A stretch of 64,000 nucleotides of DNA from an uncultured Clostridia bacterium (GCA_947628665.1 CANRAU010000001.1:124001-188000); one strand, 5' to 3'. Shown: positions 7,816 to 15,895, counted from the first letter of the stretch. Numbers and translations are program-made. The notes: generated by a model from the sequence alone, not told the origin.

Positions 7816-8808
7816 ATGAAAAAAACGATCTCTATTCTCTTATGCGCCGTGCTTTGTCTGGGGCTTTTTGCCTGTGGCAAGACAGACGGCGTCGAGCAGC
7901 AGGCGTCCGACAGCTCCCAACAGCAGGATGCCGATGCTGCCGAACAACAGACGGACGGTATTTCGGAAGCCAATCCGGAAACCACCATCAGCGCCGTACC
8001 GCTGCCCGTAACGGCGGATAAGCCCGTTTTGCAGGACGGCAAAACCTATACGGGACTTGCCGCACTGCCCCTGCGAGATTTTACGGTGGCAGATCCCGAG
8101 AACACCAAAGGCCTTTCGACCGAAAAGCACGGTTACAGCTACGGCGTGGCCAAAGACGGAAAGCCGCACGCGACTTCCGTGGCCAATCAGAAGTATTTTG
8201 ACGACAACGGGTACAACGCGGTATGTCTCGACACCAAAACGAGCGAAAAGGTGCTGTATCTGACATTTGACTGCGGTTATGAAAACGGCTATACCGAAAT
8301 GATCCTGAATACGTTAAAGGAAAAAAACGTGACCGCCGCATTTTTCTGTACGCTGCCGCAGGTCAAGGATTACCCGCAGTTGATCGCGCGCATGATCAAA
8401 GAGGGGCATATCGTCGGCAACCATTCGGTGAAGCACCCGTCCTTTCCGACGATCACCCGTGTTCGCATGGCGGAAGAAATCAAGGGCATGGATGACTATT
8501 TGCGTACCAATTTCGGCTACAGCGAACCGTTTTTCCGTTTCCCGATGGGGGAATACTCCGATTGCGCGCTGGATCTGGTCGGGTCGCTCGGCTACAAGTG
8601 CGTGTTTTGGTCGGTGGCATACGCCGACTGGGATCTCGACAATCAAAAGGGCGCGGATCATGCGTTCGAGACCGTTACGGCGCGCCTGCATCCGGGTGCA
8701 GTGATCTTGCTGCATTCCGTGTCGCCCGATAATGCAAAGGCGCTCGGTCGGATCATCGATTACGCGAAAGAGCAGGGGTATACGTTCAAATCTCTGCGGG
8801 ATTTGTAA
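7816..8808 (+). CDS. Lipoprotein polysaccharide deacetylase, PdaA-like
   Basis: MKKTISILLCAVLCLGLFAC gives a signal peptide and lipobox (LFAC-GK), so the protein should be anchored outside the membrane. After a Gln/Asp-rich linker (to about residue 50) comes a NodB deacetylase domain: TFDCGYENG holds the catalytic Asp, and GNHSVKHPS gives the metal-binding His pair. The YENGYT context is typical of PdaA, which deacetylates N-acetylmuramic acid to form muramic delta-lactam in spore cortex. Start chosen at 7816 (AAAGGAA upstream, signal peptide directly after). Confidence 0.9.
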   Translation: MKKTISILLCAVLCLGLFACGKTDGVEQQASDSSQQQDADAAEQQTDGISEANPETTISAVPLPVTADKPVLQDGKTYTGLAALPLRDFTVADPENTKGLSTEKHGYSYGVAKDGKPHATSVANQKYFDDNGYNAVCLDTKTSEKVLYLTFDCGYENGYTEMILNTLKEKNVTAAFFCTLPQVKDYPQLIARMIKEGHIVGNHSVKHPSFPTITRVRMAEEIKGMDDYLRTNFGYSEPFFRFPMGEYSDCALDLVGSLGYKCVFWSVAYADWDLDNQKGADHAFETVTARLHPGAVILLHSVSPDNAKALGRIIDYAKEQGYTFKSLRDL

Positions 8809-8903
8809 TGCTTCGCTACGTCGGGGAAGTCGGAGGAAAATCGAGCAGCCGCAAAAAGGCATTTCGTCTGCGGAACAGCCGATCAACCGAAAAAACACAT
8901 GAT

Positions 8904-8938
8904 AAAAGGGACGGTTTTGCACAAACCGTCCCTTTTGC
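8904..8938 (+). terminator. Rho-independent terminator after the deacetylase
   Basis: A perfect 14-bp stem, AAAAGGGACGGTTT (8904-8917) with its complement at 8923-8936, around a five-base loop and ending in TTTT. Its symmetry could serve both strands. Confidence 0.85.
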
Positions 8939-9098
8939 GCTGCAAATCGGGTGGGCTTTCCGTGCGCCAAAGCGTCTGTCTCTCGGCAACAACATCCTTT
9001 AACATGCTGATAGTGTCGGCGCAAAACAGGGCTTTGCTATGTCAGGCGCGCATCTCGGGCCGCGCCTGCGGCAATTGCGGAAAATTCCAAAAAACGGG

Positions 9099-9127
9099 TT
9101 GACTTTTTCAATATTCGGTGGTATGAT
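9099..9127 (+). promoter_or_regulatory. Promoter of tRNA-Arg(ACG)
   Basis: TTGACT (9099-9104) and TATGAT (9122-9127) are 17 bp apart and end 35 bp before the tRNA. Confidence 0.7.
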
Positions 9128-9162
9128 AATTCGGCAGTCGACCGAAAAGGATGATTGTATTT

Positions 9163-9239
9163 GCGCTGCTAGCTCAGCTGGATAGAGTGTTTGGCTACGA
9201 ACCAAAAGGTCAGGGGTTCGAATCCCTTGCAGCGCGCCA
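9163..9239 (+). tRNA. tRNA-Arg (anticodon ACG)
   Basis: A complete cloverleaf: acceptor GCGCTGC pairs with GCAGCGC, the D-arm is AGCTCAGCTGGATAGAGT, the anticodon loop is CTACGAA with ACG (inosine-modified in the cell), and the T-arm contains GGGGTTCGAATCCC. CCA is genome-encoded. Confidence 0.97.
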
Positions 9240-9276
9240 CGTCGGAGCAAAGTTCGCTTTGTTCCGACGCTTTTTT
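9240..9276 (+). terminator. Terminator of tRNA-Arg(ACG)
   Basis: GTCGGAGCAAAG (9241-9252) pairs with CTTTGTTCCGAC (9257-9268) around a TTCG tetraloop, followed by six Ts. One mismatch lies in the stem. Confidence 0.88.
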
Positions 9277-9327
9277 ATGCCTGCGGCAGAAAAAACCGCC
9301 GTCCACCTGCTCCCTTGCTCCTCCTCT

Positions 9328-9355
9328 CCCCAAAAAGTCTAACGACTTTTTGGGG
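9328..9355. repeat. Perfect 12-bp hairpin downstream of tRNA-Arg
   Basis: CCCCAAAAAGTC (9328-9339) and GACTTTTTGGGG (9344-9355) form a near-symmetrical hairpin between the tRNA terminator and the dispersed 64-bp repeat. It may be a second terminator or part of a mobile repeat. Confidence 0.6.
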
Positions 9356-9365
9356 ACCCCGGCAT

Positions 9366-9429
9366 CCGCCGCGCCTTTGGTTGAAACTTTTGCTGTCGCA
9401 AAAGTTCCGCCCTCCGGCTTGCTCCTGCC
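9366..9429 (+). repeat. 64-bp dispersed repeat, copy 1 (tRNA-Arg tail)
   Basis: This stretch has a second copy at 32793-32856 in opposite absolute orientation. The two differ at three central bases only. In both cases the repeat lies downstream of a stable RNA gene and reads in the same direction as that RNA. It includes an internal hairpin AACTTTTGC/GCAAAAGTT. Confidence 0.9.
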
Positions 9430-9707
9430 CTTTTGGTAACTGCGGCACGAATTTGATTTAGTAACAATGGCAGACAAACATCTGCTTTACATTTTATCCG
9501 TTTTCCCAAAGAGCCTTGTTCATTCTGCTATGAGGGGTTTCAAGGCTTTTTTTCTTTTCTAAAAAGCGTTTGTGCAATATGCCGAAAAGTGCATGAAAAT
9601 ACACAAAAATACACCCTTTTTGTCCCGCTTTTGTCCCTGTTACCCCTTTATATACAAGGATTTTTAAGACCTGCTTATCCGAAAGCGTCCTTGTTCCAAG
9701 AGATATA
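9430..9707. other. Non-coding stretch with no recognised gene
   Basis: No frame shows a plausible protein. The stretch is AT-rich from about 9470, with runs such as GTCCCGCTTTTGTCCC and an AAGGCTTTTTTTC tail near 9541. It could be remnant DNA of an element once inserted beside the tRNA, but nothing proves that. Confidence 0.4.
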
Positions 9708-9741
9708 AAAGCGGCAAATCCCGCAAGGGACTTGCCGCTTT
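9708..9741 (-). terminator. Terminator of the trpB2 transcript
   Basis: AAAGCGGCAA (9708-9717) pairs with TTGCCGCTTT (9732-9741). Read on the minus strand it ends in TTTTATAT, just downstream of the TrpB-like gene. Confidence 0.85.
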
Positions 9742-9782
9742 AAATAACATACGTTCTGTGTGTTTCCTTTTTTGCTTTAAGA

Positions 9783-11156
9783 TCAATCCATTTTGGGGAG
9801 CTTATCGAAGTAGGCTTGCAGCTCTTCGTCGGTGGGGACGTAGTCGTCCATTTTCCCCTCGTGGAACTTTTCATAGGCGACCATATCAAAGTACCCCGTA
9901 CCCGTAAGCCCGAACAAAATGGTCTTTTCTTCGCCCGTCTGCTTGCACTTGAGCGCTTCGTCAATGGCTACCCGAATGGCGTGGGAGCTTTCGGGCGCGG
10001 GCAGGATGCCCTCGACTCTGGCGAACTGCTCCGCCGCTTCAAAGACCTTGGTTTGCGGCACGGATACCGCCTCCATAAGGCCGTCGGCATACAGCTGCGA
10101 TAAAACGGGACTCATGCCGTGATACCGAAGCCCGCCCGCGTGGTTGGGGGCGGGAATGAAGTCACTGCCCAAGGTGTACATTTTCGCGAGCGGGCAGACC
10201 ATGCCGGTGTCGCAGAAGTCATAGGCAAATACGCCTCTGGTAAGGCTGGGGCAGGAGGCAGGCTCTACGGCGATGATGCGGTAATCCGCTTCGCCGCGCA
10301 GCTTTTCGCCCATAAACGGCGAAATAAGGCCGCCCAAATTAGAACCGCCGCCCGCACAGCCGATAATGATGTCTGGCTTGATGCCGTATTTGTCCATGGC
10401 GGTTTTGGTCTCCAAGCCGATCACGGACTGGTGCAGCAGTACCTGATTGAGCACACTGCCCAATACATAGCGATAGCCCGGGGTGGAAACGGCGACCTCC
10501 ACGGCTTCGGAGATCGCACAGCCCAAAGAACCGGTCGTGCCGGGATGCTCGGCGAGAATTTTGCGGCCTACCTCGGTGGTATCGGAGGGAGACGGCGTTA
10601 CGCATGCGCCGTAGGTGCGCATGACTTCGCGGCGGAAGGGCTTCTGTTCATAGCTGACCTTGACCATATAGACTTTGCAGTCCAGATCCAAATAGGAACA
10701 CGCCATGGATAGCGCCGTACCCCATTGCCCTGCGCCCGTTTCGGTGGTGACGCCCTTCAAGCCCTGCTTTTTCGCGTAATACGCCTGCGCAATGGCGGAG
10801 TTCAGCTTGTGCGAGCCGCTCGTGTTGTTGCCCTCAAACTTGTAATAAATTTTCGCGGGCGTTTGCAGTTTTTCCTCTAAGCAGTAGGCGCGTACCAGGG
10901 GAGAAGGTCGGTACATTTTGTAAAAATTGCGGATCTCCTCGGGGATTTCGATATAGGGCGTGTCATTGTCCATTTCCTGCTGTACGAGTTCCGCACAGAA
11001 CACGCCGCCCAGCTCTTCGGCCGTCATGGGCTTGTGCGTACCGGGATTCACAAGCGGCGCGGGCTTGTTTTTCATATCCGCGCGGACATTATACCAGCTT
11101 GTGGGCATTTCGTGTTCTTCGAGATAGATTTTGTAGGGGATTTTTTGGTCTGCCAT
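9783..11156 (-). CDS. trpB2: TrpB2-type tryptophan synthase beta-like protein
   Basis: A PLP-dependent enzyme of the TrpB2 group (457 aa, longer than TrpB1). The PLP lysine is K117 in NNTSGSHKLNSA, and a GGGSNLGG phosphate-binding loop follows in the C-terminal half. It joins indole and serine to tryptophan; TrpB2 members often act without TrpA. The ATG at 11156 has GGAGAAT upstream, and the upstream in-frame extension is leader RNA, not protein. The 5' leader is a Trp T-box riboswitch, so expression should rise when tRNA-Trp is uncharged. No trpA or other trp gene is adjacent. Confidence 0.93.
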   Translation of the reverse strand: MADQKIPYKIYLEEHEMPTSWYNVRADMKNKPAPLVNPGTHKPMTAEELGGVFCAELVQQEMDNDTPYIEIPEEIRNFYKMYRPSPLVRAYCLEEKLQTPAKIYYKFEGNNTSGSHKLNSAIAQAYYAKKQGLKGVTTETGAGQWGTALSMACSYLDLDCKVYMVKVSYEQKPFRREVMRTYGACVTPSPSDTTEVGRKILAEHPGTTGSLGCAISEAVEVAVSTPGYRYVLGSVLNQVLLHQSVIGLETKTAMDKYGIKPDIIIGCAGGGSNLGGLISPFMGEKLRGEADYRIIAVEPASCPSLTRGVFAYDFCDTGMVCPLAKMYTLGSDFIPAPNHAGGLRYHGMSPVLSQLYADGLMEAVSVPQTKVFEAAEQFARVEGILPAPESSHAIRVAIDEALKCKQTGEEKTILFGLTGTGYFDMVAYEKFHEGKMDDYVPTDEELQAYFDKLPKMD

Positions 11157-11164
11157 GGGGATTC

Positions 11165-11460
11165 TCCTTTCTTTGATGCGGGACAAAACAAAAAGACCTT
11201 GTCCCAGTGATTTGCTGGGACAAGGTCGTAAAACCCTGCGGTGCCACCCGGCTTGGCGTATGAAAACGCCCACTTTGCGCATACCAACATATGCCGGCCT
11301 TTGATGACGGAGGGCCGCTCCGTCTCCCATACTCCGGGGAATCCCGTTTCTGCTCGCCCTCAGAAGTCCATTCGGTTTTCTGTGCTTCACCGCGTTTCCA
11401 GCATCGGCGGCTCTCTGTTGAAGCGGGACAAAAAACCTACTCACTCTTCCTCAACGGTTT
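11165..11460 (-). promoter_or_regulatory. Tryptophan T-box riboswitch
   Basis: On the minus strand the leader has the stem I features AGAGAGCCGCCGATGCTGG and CGGTGAA, a specifier loop GAATGGACTTCTGAG with codon TGG for Trp (11368-11370), the T-box GGGTGGCACCGCAGGG (11234-11249), and a 12-bp terminator stem GACCTTGTCCCA/TGGGACAAGGTC (11195-11227) with T-run. Uncharged tRNA-Trp binding should favour the antiterminator and permit trpB2 transcription. Confidence 0.95.
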
Positions 11461-11466
11461 GTCTTT

Positions 11467-11495
11467 AGTTTAACGGATTCGGCAAAGTATGTCAA
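11467..11495 (-). promoter_or_regulatory. Promoter of the T-box-trpB2 unit
   Basis: On the minus strand TTGACA (11490-11495) and TAAACT (11467-11472) are separated by 17 bp, directly upstream of the T-box leader. Confidence 0.8.
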
Positions 11496-11601
11496 CCCTT
11501 TTTTGCGATTTCGGACGTCCGACGAGAGCGGCCAACTTGACGAATGCACGGTGAAATGCTACTATATAAAAGATAAATTCGCAAAAAGGGGAACAGACAA
11601 A

Positions 11602-12198
11602 ATGCGCGTGTTTGATTTTGACAATACGATTTATTCGGGCGAGAGCGGCTTCGACCTTTTTATCTATTACCTGAAAAAAGAGCCTAAGCTCATTGCCAAA
11701 TATGTTCCGAAATTCGGCGAGGGCTTTGTGCGCTATAAAATGGGCAAAGTGCCGCTTTCGGAGGTCAAAAGCGAATACGGCTATATTTTGAAGGAATGCT
11801 GTGCGCAGCTGACCGATATTGAGCAAAGCATCGTCGAATTTTGGGATGAACATGAAAAAAAGATCAAGAGCTTTTACGCCAAAATTCAAAAAGAGGACGA
11901 TGTGATCGTTTCCGCCTGTCCCGAAGTGATGCTCTCGGAGATCTGCCGTCGGATCGGCGTCAAACACTTTATCGGCACGGAGGTCGATTTGAAAACGGGC
12001 GAGATCGGGCGCGTTTGCTATCGGGAAAACAAAATCGCCGCTTATCATGAAATATACGGCGATCAGGAGATCGAGGAGTTTTACACCGATTCCATGAATG
12101 ACCGCCCGATGATGGACATTTCCAAAGATGTGTACTTCGTCACGGGTGATCGCATTGAAAAAATCAAAGCGGACGGCGTTTGGCTTCGCAAAGTCTAA
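11602..12198 (+). CDS. HAD-superfamily phosphatase (phosphoserine phosphatase-like)
   Basis: The N-terminal FDFDNTIYSG is HAD motif I with the nucleophile and acid Asp. VSACPEVM carries the motif II Ser, a motif III Lys is likely in the YRENKIAAY region, and TDSMNDRPMM supplies the motif IV acidic residue. This resembles SerB-like or HAD-IB phosphatases with a helical cap. Start at 11602 follows AAAGGGGAA. It lies 26 bp before the GDPD-like gene, so the two may form an operon acting on a common phosphoester, which is inference only. Confidence 0.85.
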   Translation: MRVFDFDNTIYSGESGFDLFIYYLKKEPKLIAKYVPKFGEGFVRYKMGKVPLSEVKSEYGYILKECCAQLTDIEQSIVEFWDEHEKKIKSFYAKIQKEDDVIVSACPEVMLSEICRRIGVKHFIGTEVDLKTGEIGRVCYRENKIAAYHEIYGDQEIEEFYTDSMNDRPMMDISKDVYFVTGDRIEKIKADGVWLRKV

Positions 12199-12224
12199 AC
12201 GGATGTTGCGGCGGAAAGGACGGC

Positions 12225-13025
12225 ATGACCATGGATCGGGGAAAAACATTTTTAAAAATTGCCGCCGTGGCGGTGGGCGCGGCGAGCGTCTGTGCCGCCG
12301 TGGGCGTGGGCGTGCGGCTGCACCGCATTTTAACCTGCGAACTGCATTTGCCCGAGGGCTTTACCTATACTGCACACAGCGGCTGTGAGGACACCCCCGA
12401 AAATTCCATCGCTTTCTTGGAAAAAGCGGTGGAGCTCGGCGTTCCCGTGCTGGAGGTGGACGTCAGCGTGCGCGGCGACGGAACACCCGTTTTGATGCAC
12501 GCCGCGCTTGCGGGGGACGAGGAGGGCGTACCGCTGGAAACGGCGCTGCAATATATTGCGGGTGCGTCCAATACCGTGCAGGTCAATCTCGACTTAAAGG
12601 CTTTTTCGGATTTGGCGGAGGTACAAAGACTTGTGGAAAAATACGCCATGCAGTCGCGCTGCTTCTTTACGGGCGTAGACAGCGATCACACGCAAACCGT
12701 CAAAATCGACGCGCCCAAAATCCCCTATTATCTCAATGCCGATTTGAATAAGCACAAGCTGAAAGATAAAGCGTATCTGCAAAGCGTTGTGGAGGAGGTA
12801 CGGCGCTGCGGCGCTGTCGGCATCAACTGCCATTATGACAATGCCGGTAAAGAACTGGTGGAGGTGTTCCACGAAGCGGGCTTAAAAGTCTCGTTTTGGA
12901 CGGCGGATAAAAAGCTGGTCATGCGGGAGCTTCTCGCCATGTCGCCCGACAACATCACCACAAAGTGCCCCGTATTGCTGGCTTCTCTGCTTGAGCGTGC
13001 GTCCGAATCGGGAGAAACGGCTTGA
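12225..13025 (+). CDS. Membrane-anchored GDPD-like protein with altered active site
   Basis: One N-terminal membrane helix (about residues 8-27) precedes a glycerophosphodiester phosphodiesterase-like TIM barrel. The metal-binding ExD of the family is visible in VLEVDVSVRGDGTPV. However, the usual HRG is HSG, and the usual HD after the beta strand is HA. The PENS motif remains. Loss of the conserved Arg and Asp suggests an unusual substrate or reduced activity. ATG at 12225 follows GGAAAGGA. It is the second gene after a HAD phosphatase. Confidence 0.75.
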   Translation: MTMDRGKTFLKIAAVAVGAASVCAAVGVGVRLHRILTCELHLPEGFTYTAHSGCEDTPENSIAFLEKAVELGVPVLEVDVSVRGDGTPVLMHAALAGDEEGVPLETALQYIAGASNTVQVNLDLKAFSDLAEVQRLVEKYAMQSRCFFTGVDSDHTQTVKIDAPKIPYYLNADLNKHKLKDKAYLQSVVEEVRRCGAVGINCHYDNAGKELVEVFHEAGLKVSFWTADKKLVMRELLAMSPDNITTKCPVLLASLLERASESGETA

Positions 13026-13084
13026 ACATCGACCTTTTTCCGACCTTTGCTTGATTGCATCCGAACATAAAATCGCATACAACC

Positions 13085-13124
13085 CTCCCTTACGCGCATA
13101 TATATGCGTAAGGGAGATTTTTTA
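13085..13124 (+). terminator. Terminator after the GDPD-like gene
   Basis: CTCCCTTACGC (13085-13095) pairs with GCGTAAGGGAG (13106-13116), followed by ATTTTTTATT. Confidence 0.88.
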
Positions 13125-13204
13125 TTGTATAAAATCGAAGAAAGGAATGATACCGCGCATAAAATGCGCCCGCTCCCTCGGCGCTTTGTGCAAAGGCGTA
13201 TCGT

Positions 13205-13504
13205 ATGGCGATGTATATGAACGATAACACAACCAACCTGATGAAAATGCCGCACAATATCTCGTTGGAGGATCGCCGTCATCTGACGGTGTCGGGCGTT
13301 TCGGATGTGGACAGCTTTGATGAGCAGACGGTTTCGGTGTTTACCGATCTCGGCGAATTGACGATAAAAGGGGAGGATCTGCACATCAATCGCCTGAGTC
13401 TGGAAATGGGTGAACTGGTCGTCGACGGGGAAATTTCCTCGCTGACCTATACCGACCATGCCAAACCGCAGCAGGGCTCGTTCTGGGGCAGGGTGTTCCG
13501 CTGA
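13205..13504 (+). CDS. yabP: Sporulation protein YabP
   Basis: YabP is needed for spore cortex formation in Bacillus. The protein (99 aa) shows the family core: NISLEDRRHLTVSGVSDVDS, then FDEQTVSVFTDLGELTIKGE and a beta-rich end. AAAGG lies eight bases before the ATG at 13205; further in-frame ATGs follow at 13214 and 13220. Its stop overlaps the yabQ ATG, and the cluster yabP-yabQ-divIC-yabR matches the conserved Firmicute order. Expression is normally mother-cell specific, though I could not define a sigma-E promoter. Confidence 0.93.
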   Translation: MAMYMNDNTTNLMKMPHNISLEDRRHLTVSGVSDVDSFDEQTVSVFTDLGELTIKGEDLHINRLSLEMGELVVDGEISSLTYTDHAKPQQGSFWGRVFR

Positions 13505-14097
13505 TGACCTATCTTGTCGATATGCCGCAGCAGCTTCGGACATTCGCTTACGCGGTCGGCTTCGGGTTTTTCATCGGCGTTCTGTACGATGTGTTCCGCC
13601 TGGTTCGGCTGCTGATCTGCGGCGGCAAAAACAAAGCGTTTTTCGTCTCCGACCTGCTTTTTGCGCTGGCGGCGGCTTTTCTGACGTTTTTGTTCGCGCT
13701 GACGCTTTTGAACGGCGGCATTCGGGGATATGTGCTGTTCGGAGAGCTTTTGGGCTTTTTGATTTATTACATCTCGTTCGGGACGTTCGTTGTGCGCGTA
13801 ACGGACAAAATCGCGGCGACCCTGCGGCGGGCATTGCAAGCTCTTTTTCACGCAATCGCAAAGCCTTTTTTGGCGCTTCATGCCGCGTGTCGGCGCATTT
13901 ATGCAAAAATCGTTCAAAAAGCGCAGAAAAGAGCGAGATTTTCAGCAAAAAAATCAAAAATCCACTTGAAAAATATTCGGGACTTGTTGTATAATCATCA
14001 AGAGCAAGTATTTTCCGGGGATGAACTGTCCCCTGACGGTGAACGTGATGGCAAACGCAAAAAGAAAAACCCAAAAACGGAAAAAGCAAAAACATAG
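13504..14097 (+). CDS. yabQ: Spore cortex biosynthesis protein YabQ
   Basis: An integral membrane protein with three to four helices (about residues 12-32, 45-68, 75-95) and a long basic C-terminal tail (KKSKIHLKNIRDLL and a KRKKKNPK segment). FGFFIGVLYDVFRLVR is the conserved YabQ start. It acts with YabP in cortex assembly. The ATG overlaps the yabP stop (ATGA). The tail overlaps the start of divIC by about 50 bp. Confidence 0.92.
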   Translation: MTYLVDMPQQLRTFAYAVGFGFFIGVLYDVFRLVRLLICGGKNKAFFVSDLLFALAAAFLTFLFALTLLNGGIRGYVLFGELLGFLIYYISFGTFVVRVTDKIAATLRRALQALFHAIAKPFLALHAACRRIYAKIVQKAQKRARFSAKKSKIHLKNIRDLLYNHQEQVFSGDELSPDGERDGKRKKKNPKTEKAKT

Positions 14098-14362
14098 CTT
14101 TATTCTGACTTTGGCTCTGCTGCTTGCAGTAGGGTATTTTGTGATTAGCTTTGTCAGCACGCGGCTGGAAATTCGGGAAAAAGAAAAAGAAGCGGCCGCC
14201 GTGCAGGCGCAGTATGAGGAACAGTGCGCGGAAAACGAGCGCTTGCATAACGTCATTGACGGCGGCGACGAATCCGAATATATGGAACGTGTGGCACGTG
14301 AAAAATTAGGGTATGTTATGCCTGATGAAAAGGTATACTACGATATTACACCGAGCAACTGA
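14048..14362 (+). CDS. divIC: Septum formation initiator DivIC/FtsB family
   Basis: A short single-pass protein: basic N-terminus, one membrane helix (LTLALLLAVGYFVISFVS), a coiled coil (about residues 45-75) and the terminal ERVAREKLGYVMPDEKVYYD, diagnostic for DivIC/FtsB, part of the divisome complex with FtsL and DivIB. The start is uncertain: ATG 14048 is chosen, with an in-frame ATG at 14021 and a GTG at 14045 also possible. It overlaps yabQ in another frame and lies 42 bp before yabR. Confidence 0.9.
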   Translation: MANAKRKTQKRKKQKHSFILTLALLLAVGYFVISFVSTRLEIREKEKEAAAVQAQYEEQCAENERLHNVIDGGDESEYMERVAREKLGYVMPDEKVYYDITPSN

Positions 14363-14404
14363 AACTTCGGTTGATTTGCTCGTCCGGGGGGACAATTCTT
14401 TTAT

Positions 14405-14854
14405 ATGGTAGAAGTCGGCGCTGTGGTTGAGGGCAAAGTCACGGGGATCACAAACTTTGGCGCGTTTGTTGCCCTGCCGGATAACCAGGTCGGAATGGTA
14501 CATATTTCCGAGGTTTCCACCAGCTTTGTCAACGATATACATGACTACCTGCAGGAAAACCAGACGGTCAAAGTCAAGGTGTTGGATATCGCGTCGGACG
14601 GGAAAATCAGCCTGTCCGTCAAAAAAGCTATGGATCCGCCCCCGCAGCAGGCGGGGAATCGCCCGCGTCGGGGCGGCAACCCGCGTCCGAAGGGCGCGCC
14701 CAACGTGTGGAAAGGCAACGACGCCCGTCGCGAAGAGCCGCAGAGCTTTGAGGATATGATGGCGAGATTCAAGCAGATCAGCGATGAAAAAATATCGGAC
14801 TTGAAGCGTGCAAACGACGGCGGCAGACACGGTTCCTATTCGCGGAAAAAATAA
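14405..14854 (+). CDS. yabR: S1 RNA-binding domain protein (YabR/GSP13-like)
   Basis: Residues 1-75 form one S1 domain (VGAVVEGKVTGITNFGAFVA, then GMVHISEVS and KVKVLDIASDGKISLSVK). An Arg/Pro/Gly-rich linker and a charged C-terminal tail follow. YabR-like proteins associate with ribosomes or RNA under stress in Bacillus. It closes the yabP-yabQ-divIC-yabR cluster and is followed directly by a terminator. Confidence 0.92.
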   Translation: MVEVGAVVEGKVTGITNFGAFVALPDNQVGMVHISEVSTSFVNDIHDYLQENQTVKVKVLDIASDGKISLSVKKAMDPPPQQAGNRPRRGGNPRPKGAPNVWKGNDARREEPQSFEDMMARFKQISDEKISDLKRANDGGRHGSYSRKK

Positions 14855-14862
14855 AAGTCTTG

Positions 14863-14895
14863 CAGACAGGCGGCAAGCTCCGTCTGTCTGTTTTT
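14863..14895 (+). terminator. Terminator between yabR and fumarase alpha gene
   Basis: CAGACAGGCGG and CCGTCTGTCTG pair (11 bp with one G-U) around CAAGCT, followed by five Ts at 14891-14895. Confidence 0.85.
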
Positions 14896-14910
14896 ATGGG
14901 GAAGAAGCTT

Positions 14911-15753
14911 ATGCGAGAAATTCATGTGCGGGAGATCGAACAAACGGTGGCCAAGCTGCTGGTGGAAGCCAACAAGGTGCTGCCCGAGGATTTGTGCGCC
15001 TGTATCGCCTGCGGCGCAAAAGCGGAAACGCAGGCGTTACCCAAAAAAATCATGGAGACGCTTTTGGAAAATCTGGACGCGGCAAAGGAATTGGATGTCC
15101 CCGTTTGCCAGGATACGGGGATGGCAGTCCTCTTTTTTGAAATCGGGCAGGACGTCCATATTACGGGCGGCAGCTTTGAGGCGGCGGTCAATCGCGGCGT
15201 CGCCAAAGGGTATACCGAGGGACTTTTGCGCAAATCCGTCGTGCGCGACCCGTTTGACCGCGTGAACACGCAGGACAACACGCCCGCCGTCATCCATACG
15301 CGCCTTGTGGATGGCGACCACATTGCGATCACCGCCGCACCGAAAGGCTTTGGAAGCGAAAATATGAGCCGTATGCAAATGTTTACCCCCGCCGCCTCGC
15401 GTGAGGAACTGCTGGGCTTTGTGGTAGATACGGTGCAAAAAGCAGGCGGTAATCCCTGCCCGCCGATGGTCGTGGGCGTGGGCTTCGGCGGCGATTTTGA
15501 ATATTGCGCGTATCTTGCCAAAAAGGCGTTGTGCCGAGCGGTGTCCTTGCCGAATGCAGACCCGTTTTATGCCCAAATGGAAAAAGAGCTGCTCGCACGC
15601 GTGAACGCCTTGAACATCGGGCCGCAAGGCTTCGGCGGCAAAACCACGGCGCTGGCGGTGAATATCGAAGCAGCCCCGACGCATATCGCAGGGCTTCCCG
15701 TGGCGGTCAATATCGGCTGCCATGTGACGCGGCACGCTTCGGCGGTGCTGTGA
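14911..15753 (+). CDS. fumA: Fumarate hydratase class I, alpha subunit
   Basis: This is the N-terminal (4Fe-4S) half of the two-subunit class I fumarase, interconverting fumarate and malate. CACIACGAKAE and VPVCQDTGMAV carry conserved Cys residues of the cluster, PKGFGSENMSRM and the end IGCHVTRHASAVL are family motifs. At 280 residues it is complete. ATG 14911 is chosen since the MREIHV start is typical; earlier starts would lie in the terminator. The beta subunit normally follows directly, but here a terminator and hpf follow. Confidence 0.93.
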   Translation: MREIHVREIEQTVAKLLVEANKVLPEDLCACIACGAKAETQALPKKIMETLLENLDAAKELDVPVCQDTGMAVLFFEIGQDVHITGGSFEAAVNRGVAKGYTEGLLRKSVVRDPFDRVNTQDNTPAVIHTRLVDGDHIAITAAPKGFGSENMSRMQMFTPAASREELLGFVVDTVQKAGGNPCPPMVVGVGFGGDFEYCAYLAKKALCRAVSLPNADPFYAQMEKELLARVNALNIGPQGFGGKTTALAVNIEAAPTHIAGLPVAVNIGCHVTRHASAVL

Positions 15754-15807
15754 GGTTCGCGCATTTGTGCGCCCTGCTTTGCCGGTTCGCTTTACAAAGA
15801 TCCATTG

Positions 15808-15844
15808 CCCCTCGGCATTTCAACCCATGCCGAGGGACTTTTTG
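15808..15844 (+). terminator. Terminator after fumarase alpha gene
   Basis: CCCTCGGCAT (15809-15818) pairs with ATGCCGAGGG (15827-15836), then ACTTTTT. Confidence 0.88.
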
Positions 15845-15895
15845 CATAAAATTAACAAAATTTTTAAGATTTATATTTATTTTTTAAACAATATG

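Noticed and set aside
9460..9700. Remnant of a phage integrase or att core beside tRNA-Arg(ACG)
   Set aside because: The sequence has suggestive GTCCC-rich and T-rich runs, but no frame encodes integrase motifs and no 3' tRNA copy is present.
11241..11468. Open frames in the trpB2 leader and the N-terminal extension of TrpB2
   Set aside because: This DNA is a T-box riboswitch; coding potential is accidental.
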